18,879 bases of DNA from Syntrophomonadaceae bacterium (GTDB lineage Bacteria; Bacillota; Dethiobacteria; DTU022; UBA8154), in NCBI GenBank assembly GCA_003561325.1, contig PWWY01000199.1, positions 1 to 18,879 on the forward strand, given 5' to 3'. The notes beneath the pieces were generated by a model that ran no database searches, had not been told where the DNA came from, and saw nothing but the letters and a program-made list of their open reading frames with translations. Position 1 is the stretch's first letter. Each line of letters begins with the position of its first letter. Below are positions 13,701-18,879 of the stretch, piece by piece. Position numbers and translations under genes: made by a program.

Positions 13701-15170
13701 CTAATGCCATTTTAACGTCCAAGACTCAATCCCGTATGCATTCCATTTACGGGTCACCTGCTCTGCGACAGCCGGGTCCATCGCGACGACTTCTGGCCAG
13801 TCGCCGGCGCCTCCTTCACCCCACCTTTTTGCCGTGGCATCGATCCCGATTTTCCCCCCCATTCCCTGGTAACGCGAACCGTGGTCCAGCGTATCCGCCG
13901 GCCCTTCCGTAAAAATAAGGTCGCGGGCGGCATCCAAATTAGCCAAGACCTTCCAGGCCACCTCATGTACATGGTGCGGATTTGTCTCCTTATCCACGAC
14001 GATCATCACCTTGGCAAAGAGCAAATGCCCCAACCCCCAGAGGGCATGCATCACTTTTTGGGCCTGGCCCGGGTACTGCTTGTCAATGGAAACAATCACG
14101 CAGTTGTGGAAAGCCCCTGCCGCAGGAACAGCGATGTCGACAATTTCCGGCAGGTGGAACTGCAGGAGGGGAAGGAAAATGCGCGCGGCCGCGGCGATGA
14201 GATAACTGAGTTCGCCGGGAGGTTTTACCGGCACGGAAATCGGGAAAATCGGGAATTTCTTCCTTGTCATTCCCGTCAGGTGGAAAACGGGAAAGTCTTT
14301 CTCCCGGGAATAGTACCCCGTGTAGGAACCGGCAGGCCCCTCCCGGGCCTCCTCACCGGGATCAATAAACCCCTCCAAAATAAATTCCGCCTGGGCGGGC
14401 ACCTCCAGGTTGACGGTTTTGCCCCGGGTCACTTCCAGGGAGGTTTTTTGCAGGAAACTCGAAAACACCATTTCATTGAACCCGAAAGGAAGGGGAGCAA
14501 ATGCGGCAAAAATGGTTGCGGGGTCTGCGCCAATGGCCACGGCCACAGGCATCCGCTTGCCCAGCTCTTTGTAGCGCCTGAGGATTTCAGCCCCGTCCTT
14601 GTGGGGGTGGATGCGGACTATAGCCCGGTTGGAATCCAACACCTGCATGCGGTAAATCCCCATGTTCTGTCGCTGCGTTTCCGGGTCCCGGAGAATCACC
14701 AGCGGCATGGTGATATGGCGGCCTGCGTCCCGGGGCCAGGCTTTGAGCAGCGGCAGTCGGGTCAGATCGGGGTTCGTTTCTACTATCTCCTGGCAGCCGG
14801 CGCGGCGGGCAGGTCGGGGGAGGTATTGCTTCATGTGGATCAGCTGCGGGATGTACTTCAAGGTTTCCATCAGCCCTTTTGCCGGATTTAAAAAAGGTTC
14901 CAGGGTATCCCTGATTTCTGCAGCGATTTCATCCAGGGATTCAACCTCGAAGGCCAGGGCCAACCTCCTCTCGGAAGCCATAAAATTTACGGCAGCAGGG
15001 TAGGGAGATCCCTTGATCTGTTTAAACCAAAGAGCCGGCCCTTTATTCTGATTGATCCGGGAGACGATCTCTGTCAGTTCCAACTCCGGATCCACCTCTT
15101 CGTCAATTTTAACCATTTCCTCCTTCTTGATGAGGGTGGCCAGAAATGAGCGCATGTCTGTATAAGGCAA
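13701..15170 (-). CDS. ubiD: UbiD family decarboxylase
   Basis: UbiD-type (de)carboxylase of 489 residues, expected to need prenylated FMN made by a UbiX flavin prenyltransferase. Motifs include NMGIYRMQV (about 169-177, with the conserved Arg174), LEGFIDPGEEAREGP (conserved catalytic-region Glu residues, about 265-279), GSYTGYYS and the C-terminal GSRYQGMGGKIGIDATAK. The N-terminus PYTDMRSFLATLIKKEE fits the family. The start is TTG at 15170, with GGGAGG 8 nt upstream; ATG 15155 lacks a nearby ribosome binding site. The substrate cannot be read from sequence: quinone-precursor and aromatic or unsaturated acids are all possible. No ubiX is in this window. It is divergent from rqcH across a 139-nt gap. 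Confidence 0.94.
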   Translation of the reverse strand: MPYTDMRSFLATLIKKEEMVKIDEEVDPELELTEIVSRINQNKGPALWFKQIKGSPYPAAVNFMASERRLALAFEVESLDEIAAEIRDTLEPFLNPAKGLMETLKYIPQLIHMKQYLPRPARRAGCQEIVETNPDLTRLPLLKAWPRDAGRHITMPLVILRDPETQRQNMGIYRMQVLDSNRAIVRIHPHKDGAEILRRYKELGKRMPVAVAIGADPATIFAAFAPLPFGFNEMVFSSFLQKTSLEVTRGKTVNLEVPAQAEFILEGFIDPGEEAREGPAGSYTGYYSREKDFPVFHLTGMTRKKFPIFPISVPVKPPGELSYLIAAAARIFLPLLQFHLPEIVDIAVPAAGAFHNCVIVSIDKQYPGQAQKVMHALWGLGHLLFAKVMIVVDKETNPHHVHEVAWKVLANLDAARDLIFTEGPADTLDHGSRYQGMGGKIGIDATAKRWGEGGAGDWPEVVAMDPAVAEQVTRKWNAYGIESWTLKWH

Positions 15171-15194
15171 TGAAAAAACCTCCCTTGCGTAGAT

Positions 15195-15223
15195 TTGCTT
15201 TTTACCGGTATACCGGTTATACT
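15195..15223 (+). promoter_or_regulatory. Predicted rqcH promoter with palindrome in the spacer
   Basis: TTGCTT (15195-15200) and TATACT (15218-15223) are 17 nt apart on the plus strand. The -10 matches consensus at 5 of 6 positions; the -35 is weak. The predicted start leaves a leader of about 80 nt before rqcH. A perfect palindrome at 15204-15217 occupies 14 of the 17 spacer bases. Confidence 0.5.
15204..15217. promoter_or_regulatory. Operator-like perfect palindrome
   Basis: ACCGGTATACCGGT is identical to its own reverse complement over all 14 bases. It lies between the predicted -35 and -10 of rqcH, and directly downstream of a weak TATAAC on the opposite strand that could serve ubiD. 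A dimeric regulator bound here could control both divergent genes. The regulator is unknown. Confidence 0.45.
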
Positions 15224-15255
15224 CATACATACGGCGGTGAAGCGATCCGTTAGGC

Positions 15256-15272
15256 CCGCAACAAGGTTGCGG
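15256..15272 (+). other. Stem-loop in the rqcH leader
   Basis: CCGCAAC (15256-15262) and GTTGCGG (15266-15272) form a perfect 7-bp stem with a 3-nt loop. It sits about 25 nt before the rqcH Shine-Dalgarno. No T-run follows, so it is not a terminator; it may affect mRNA stability or initiation. Confidence 0.4.
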
Positions 15273-15309
15273 ATTTCCCGCGAATAATCTCCTGGAGGCA
15301 GAAAAGCAG

Positions 15310-17088
15310 ATGGCTTTCGACTCTTTTGTCTTGCATGCCGTGAAGACCGATCTTGAAAAACATCTTGTGCAAACCCCGTGCAAAGTGCAACGGGTCATTC
15401 AACCCAATGCCGTCACCCTCCTGCTGGAGTTTCGAGGCCAGCGGCCTGGCGCGGAAGCCCTTTTCTTTTCCATCCACCCGGGCAGCAGCCGCGTGCACCT
15501 GACATCCAGGCATTATCCCCGGCCTTCCACTCCTCCGCCTTTCTGTATGCTGCTGCGCAAACACTTAAGCGGGGGGCGATTGGTTTCCGTGGAGCAGCCC
15601 CCCCTGGAGAGGATGCTCTACCTGCATTTCCTGGCAACCAATGAACAGGGGCGCGAAAGTCCCAAAACCCTGGTTGCCGAGATCATGGGCCGCCACAGCA
15701 ACTTGATCTTGATCGATCCCCTGGTCAACGAAAAACCGAAGATCCTGGGGTGCCTCAAGCCGGTCCCTGCAGCCCTGAATCGGTACCGCGCCATCCTGCC
15801 AAACCACCCATACGATCCCCCCCCCCTGCAGGATAAACTGCACCCCTTTGCCCTAAATTATGAATATTTTCGGCAGGAAGTCCTGCAGCAGCAGGGTACA
15901 CGCATCGAAGCATTCTTCCTGGACCATTTCCAGGGCTTCAGCCCTTTCCTGGCCCGAGAAATTGCCAGCCGGGCTGGCATGGATATGTTGGCGGCGAGCG
16001 CTGCCCCCCTCCTCTGGGAAAAGCTCCAGGAACTCATGGCCATCTACACCTCTGCCGCATGGCAACCAACCCTGCTGCATGGCCTTGCCGGACTGCCTGA
16101 AGACTATTTTGCCTTTAAACCGCATCAAAATTTTACAGGAACACTCCGTTTTTTCTCCTCCATGAGCCGGCTCCTTGACGAGTTCTTTGAGTACAAGGAA
16201 CGACACGAAGCAAAGACCGGCCTTTACCGCTACTTTCATCAGCTCGTCACACGACAGCTGGAAAAGACCCGGAGAAAAGAAAAAAAACAGCAAAAAGAGC
16301 TGGCAGAAACAGAGCGGGCGGAAGAATACCGGCGGTTGGGAGAATTACTCTACCTGAATATCCACGCGATTCCTCCCAAAAGCCGCCAGTTTGAAGCAAA
16401 AAACCCCTATGAAGAATCCGGCGGCAGCGTGCTTATCCCCCTGGACCCGGGCATCTCTCCCTCTCAAAATGCCCAGCGATATTTTAAAAAATATCGGAAG
16501 GCAAAACAGGGGGCCAAAGAAATATCCCGCCAGCTAAAAATAACTCGCCAGGAAATCAAGTACCTGGATTCGGTCCTCTTCGCCATGGAGAAAGCGGACC
16601 TGGAATCCCTGGGAGAAATCCGGGAAGAGCTGGAAGATGCCGGATATCTCCCGCGGCAGCAAGCAGAACCCCGGGAAAAAAAAGCGCGCCTCCAGAAACC
16701 CCTTTCATTTTTATCTTCCCAGGGTGAAACCATTCTTGTGGGGCGCAACAACCGCCAAAATGATGATCTTTCCCTGCGTCTTGCCGCAAAAACCGACTAC
16801 TGGCTGCATGCCAAAAACATCCCCGGCGCTCACGTGATCATTCGCAGTTCCAACCCCCACGAAGCAACCCTGGTAGAAGCCGCTTTACTGGCTGCCCATT
16901 TTAGCCGCGCTTCCCGCTCATCGAAGGTTCCCATCGACTATACCCGGGTAAAGAACCTGCGGCGGATTCCCGGACCCCGACCGGGCATGGTTACCTACTC
17001 CAACTTCAAAACCCTTTATGTGACCCCCGATGAAAAATCCATGGCCCCCCTCCTCGGCCGCGCCGTCCGCCAGCGGCCCGAGTCGTAA
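15310..17088 (+). CDS. rqcH: Rqc2/RqcH homologue (NFACT family), ribosome quality control
   Basis: NFACT protein of 592 residues. In Bacillus subtilis RqcH binds stalled 50S subunits carrying a nascent chain and recruits tRNA-Ala to add poly-alanine degradation tails. It was earlier called fibronectin-binding protein. The N-terminal domain has PPFCMLLRKHL (about 77-87) and AEIMGRHSNLILID. The functionally important Asp-Arg pair of the Bacillus protein aligns with Glu100-Arg101 here. A charged coiled-coil (about residues 290-350, rich in K/E/Q) follows. The C-terminal NFACT-R domain has DYWLHAKNIPGAHVII and YTRVKNLRRIPGPRPGMVTY. The ATG at 15310 has TGGAGG 11 nt upstream. It converges on pyrR and diverges from ubiD. 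Confidence 0.95.
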   Translation: MAFDSFVLHAVKTDLEKHLVQTPCKVQRVIQPNAVTLLLEFRGQRPGAEALFFSIHPGSSRVHLTSRHYPRPSTPPPFCMLLRKHLSGGRLVSVEQPPLERMLYLHFLATNEQGRESPKTLVAEIMGRHSNLILIDPLVNEKPKILGCLKPVPAALNRYRAILPNHPYDPPPLQDKLHPFALNYEYFRQEVLQQQGTRIEAFFLDHFQGFSPFLAREIASRAGMDMLAASAAPLLWEKLQELMAIYTSAAWQPTLLHGLAGLPEDYFAFKPHQNFTGTLRFFSSMSRLLDEFFEYKERHEAKTGLYRYFHQLVTRQLEKTRRKEKKQQKELAETERAEEYRRLGELLYLNIHAIPPKSRQFEAKNPYEESGGSVLIPLDPGISPSQNAQRYFKKYRKAKQGAKEISRQLKITRQEIKYLDSVLFAMEKADLESLGEIREELEDAGYLPRQQAEPREKKARLQKPLSFLSSQGETILVGRNNRQNDDLSLRLAAKTDYWLHAKNIPGAHVIIRSSNPHEATLVEAALLAAHFSRASRSSKVPIDYTRVKNLRRIPGPRPGMVTYSNFKTLYVTPDEKSMAPLLGRAVRQRPES

Positions 17089-17130
17089 TCGCCTCCCGGG
17101 AGCCCAGGCAAAGGTGAACTTTGCGCGGGG

Positions 17131-17148
17131 AAAAAGCGGGCACCCTGC
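17131..17148 (-). terminator. Possible weak intrinsic terminator of pyrR
   Basis: On the minus strand, 6 nt after the pyrR stop, GCAGGGTGCCCGC (17148-17136) can form a short GC-rich stem with one mismatch. It is followed by five T (17135-17131). The stem is short, so efficiency is doubtful. A separate 6-bp stem GCAAAG/CTTTGC at 17108-17124 lies nearer rqcH, without a T-run. Confidence 0.3.
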
Positions 17149-17154
17149 ACCGGG

Positions 17155-17709
17155 CTACTTTCCCTGGTCGGGCTTCATGATCACCACTTCATCGCGGTCA
17201 TCTATTTCCTGCAGGCAGACAGAAACATTCTCCACGTGGCTGGTGGGAACGTTTTTCCCGACGAAATCGGGACGGATAGGAAGTTCACGGTGTCCCCGGT
17301 CAACCAGGACCGCCAGCTGGATCATGCGGGGTCTCCCCCGGTCAATGAGGGCGTCCATGGCGGCCCTGACGGAACGACCGGTAAAAAGCACATCATCCAC
17401 CAGTACCACCACCCTGGACTCTACCGAAAAAGGAAGCTGGGCCGCCTGCTCCCGGGCTTTATGTGCCTCGCCTACGTCCAGGTCATCCCGGTACGGCGTG
17501 ATATCGAGATGACCCACGGGTGGTAATACCTGCTCCATGTCATAGATAACCGCGGCAATGCGGTGGGCCAGCGGTACGCCCCTGCGCTGGATCCCCACCA
17601 GGACCAGGTCCGCGGTCCCCTTATTTTTCTCCACGATTTCATGAGCGATACGGGTCAAGGCCCTGCGGATGCCATCCGCATCAATGATTTGTGTTTTGTA
17701 TCCGTCCAT
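17155..17709 (-). CDS. pyrR: PyrR: pyrimidine operon regulator / uracil phosphoribosyltransferase
   Basis: PyrR is an RNA-binding attenuation protein that senses UMP/PRPP and, in many species, also has uracil phosphoribosyltransferase activity. The 184-residue protein has the conserved DITPYRDDL, the PRPP-binding loop VVLVDDVLFTGRSVRAAMDA (101-120), and the RELPIRPDFVGKNVPTS segment. The start ATG at 17709 has GGGGAG 8 nt upstream. The gene overlaps the end of rluD by 29 nt, so it is probably coupled to it. No pyrimidine biosynthesis gene follows: the next gene, rqcH, is convergent. Any targets must be elsewhere. I did not find a PyrR-type attenuator in the window. Confidence 0.96.
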   Translation of the reverse strand: MDGYKTQIIDADGIRRALTRIAHEIVEKNKGTADLVLVGIQRRGVPLAHRIAAVIYDMEQVLPPVGHLDITPYRDDLDVGEAHKAREQAAQLPFSVESRVVVLVDDVLFTGRSVRAAMDALIDRGRPRMIQLAVLVDRGHRELPIRPDFVGKNVPTSHVENVSVCLQEIDDRDEVVIMKPDQGK

Positions 17710-18634
17710 CGGCTTCTCTCCCCGATAGAAAATGATCGAATTCCGCTCCCGGCTCCTGGAGAAATTCCATGTAATCCCTGATGGCGGGATGATAAAACCC
17801 CAGGGTGTCCGCGTGCAGCAGTTGGCCCATGTCCCGGAAAGGAGACTTTTGCGGTCCGTAAACCGGGTCGCCCACAACGGGACAACGCAGGTATGCCAGG
17901 TGAACCCTGATCTGGTGGGTCCGGCCTGTTTCCAGCTTGAGAGAGAGCAGAGAATAAGGAGGCAGGGAGCGCAGCGTCTTATAATGGGTTACAGCGCGAC
18001 GACCGCCCCCGTCCTGGCGCACTGCGATGCGCTTCCTGTCCCGGGGATCTCTGCCCAGGGGCAGGTCAATGGTCCCCGAAGCCCGGGGGGGCTGCCCATG
18101 CACGATGGCCACGTAACCTCTCTTAATCGCCCGGCTCTTGAACTGCCGGGCCAGGTGTAGATAGGCAAGCTCGGTCTTGGCGATCACCATCAGCCCTGTG
18201 GTATCTTTATCCAGCCGGTGCACAATACCCGGTCGCAGCTTATCCCCCAGCAGCGGGAGCTCACGGCAGTGAAACAGCAGCGCATTCACCAGCGTTCCGG
18301 TCCTGTGTCCCGCGGCAGGATGGACCACCATCCCCCTGGGCTTGTTGATCACCAGCAGATCAAGGTCTTCGTAGAGGATATCCAGGGCAATCTCTTCGGG
18401 TTCGGCGACCATGCGCTGGGGACGGGGAAAATGGATCTCCACGGTCTGGCCTTCCTTCACGATGAAGCCGGGCTTGGCCTGGGGAATACCGTCGACAGCA
18501 ACGTGTCCCTGGCGGCAAATCTTTTGCCAGTAGGAACGAGAATATGCGGGATCCTGGCGAGTCAAGAAGACATCCAGGCGCAACCCGTGATCTTGTTCAT
18601 CCACCAGGACCCGCTTCTTCTCCCTGGGTTCCAT
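17681..18634 (-). CDS. rluD: RluD family 23S rRNA pseudouridine synthase
   Basis: Pseudouridine synthase of the RluA/RluD family, 317 residues. An N-terminal S4 RNA-binding domain (about 17-70) precedes the catalytic domain with NKPRGMVVHPAAGH, PGIVHRLDKDTTGLMVIAK (catalytic Asp142) and LETGRTHQIRVH. RluD proper modifies helix 69 of 23S rRNA; the exact target here is inferred from family and context only. The ATG at 18634 has AAGGGG 8 nt upstream and starts 2 nt after the lspA stop. lspA-rluD-pyrR is a common Firmicute arrangement. The 3' end overlaps pyrR. Confidence 0.94.
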   Translation of the reverse strand: MEPREKKRVLVDEQDHGLRLDVFLTRQDPAYSRSYWQKICRQGHVAVDGIPQAKPGFIVKEGQTVEIHFPRPQRMVAEPEEIALDILYEDLDLLVINKPRGMVVHPAAGHRTGTLVNALLFHCRELPLLGDKLRPGIVHRLDKDTTGLMVIAKTELAYLHLARQFKSRAIKRGYVAIVHGQPPRASGTIDLPLGRDPRDRKRIAVRQDGGGRRAVTHYKTLRSLPPYSLLSLKLETGRTHQIRVHLAYLRCPVVGDPVYGPQKSPFRDMGQLLHADTLGFYHPAIRDYMEFLQEPGAEFDHFLSGREADGRIQNTNH

Positions 18635-18636
18635 CT

Positions 18637-18879
18637 TTACTGCCCCTTCCGTCCCGGGTAAAATGACGTATCGCCGACCAGGCTGAGAAACAGCAAGATC
18701 ATACCGGCCACCATAGCCACGTCGGCGAAGTTAAAAACCGGCCAAATCCGGAAATCCAGAAAATCGATCACATACCCAAACCTGATCCGGTCAATGAGGT
18801 TGCCCAGGGCCCCGCCTACTTGCAAGGACAGGGCCAGCTGCAGGAAGATTCGGCGGGTGGAGAAGAAGCGCCGGCCAAA
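18637..18879 (-). CDS. lspA: Lipoprotein signal peptidase LspA, C-terminal part (cut by window edge)
   Basis: Membrane aspartic peptidase that cleaves prolipoprotein signal peptides after lipidation. The last 80 codons are present, in frame to the window edge; the N-terminal helices lie beyond 18879. Visible family motifs are GGALGNLIDRIRFGYVIDFLDF and WPVFNFADVA, which supply the two catalytic aspartates. A terminal hydrophobic helix (MVAGMILLFLSLV) is followed by a short basic tail. The stop is 2 nt before the rluD start and overlaps the rluD ribosome-binding region. Confidence 0.95.
   Translation of the reverse strand, partial: FGRRFFSTRRIFLQLALSLQVGGALGNLIDRIRFGYVIDFLDFRIWPVFNFADVAMVAGMILLFLSLVGDTSFYPGRKGQ

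Noticed and set aside
13682..13701. Possible sixth repeat copy after ubiD
   Set aside because: Only 12 contiguous bases (TGATCAAGTTTG) agree; the GC-rich end of the motif is missing.
13881..14891. 336-codon open frame on the plus strand opposite ubiD
   Set aside because: Antisense shadow of ubiD in GC-rich DNA; the translation shows no family motif.
17112..17160. Possible further copy of the dispersed repeat between rqcH and pyrR
   Set aside because: Needs a 2-nt deletion to align, and its right part is the coding end of pyrR, so the similarity may be chance.

Overview
This window is a dense housekeeping region from a Gram-positive bacterium. The gene set fits a spore-forming Clostridia/Firmicutes lineage, perhaps Peptococcaceae, Desulfotomaculum or Moorella-like. 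The evidence is the pair Stp/PrkC, a SpoIIM-family protein, RemA (DUF370), PyrR, a bacterial RqcH, AGGAGG-type ribosome binding sites, frequent GTG/TTG starts, and DUF116 plus a YugP-type protease between fmt and rsmB. The species cannot be named from sequence alone. No rRNA, tRNA, CRISPR array, insertion sequence or phage gene was seen.

Layout from right to left, in the direction of most transcription (minus strand). An lspA-rluD-pyrR unit (18879 to 17155) converges on plus-strand rqcH (15310-17088). rqcH diverges from ubiD (15170 to 13701). The yicC-remA-gmk-rpoZ-coaBC cluster follows (13471 to 9738). A plus-strand spoIIM-like gene (9085-9705) converges on coaBC and diverges from priA. The last cluster is priA-def-fmt-DUF116-yugP-small membrane protein-rsmB, then stp-prkC with its own predicted promoter (8824 to 1). 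prkC and lspA are cut by the window ends.

Functionally the region covers translation (Def and Fmt handle the initiator formyl-Met, RsmB and RluD modify rRNA, RqcH tags stalled nascent chains), replication restart (PriA), nucleotide and cofactor supply (Gmk, CoaBC, PyrR), transcription (omega subunit), lipoprotein maturation (LspA), and Ser/Thr phospho-signalling (PrkC/Stp).

The least ordinary signals are non-coding or reading-frame anomalies. (1) A family of at least five similar 20-nt motifs, all in the same orientation, sits in the intergenic gaps of the minus-strand clusters. Two copies extend to about 70 nt of similarity and one forms a 54-nt inverted repeat. (2) def has no stop where the protein should end, and a 7-A run is placed so that losing one A would create the expected TGA. 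(3) A small two-helix membrane protein may have an N-terminal one-base frameshift. (4) A perfect 14-bp palindrome fills most of the spacer of a predicted rqcH promoter in the ubiD/rqcH divergent region. I saw no convincing wholly new multi-gene system.
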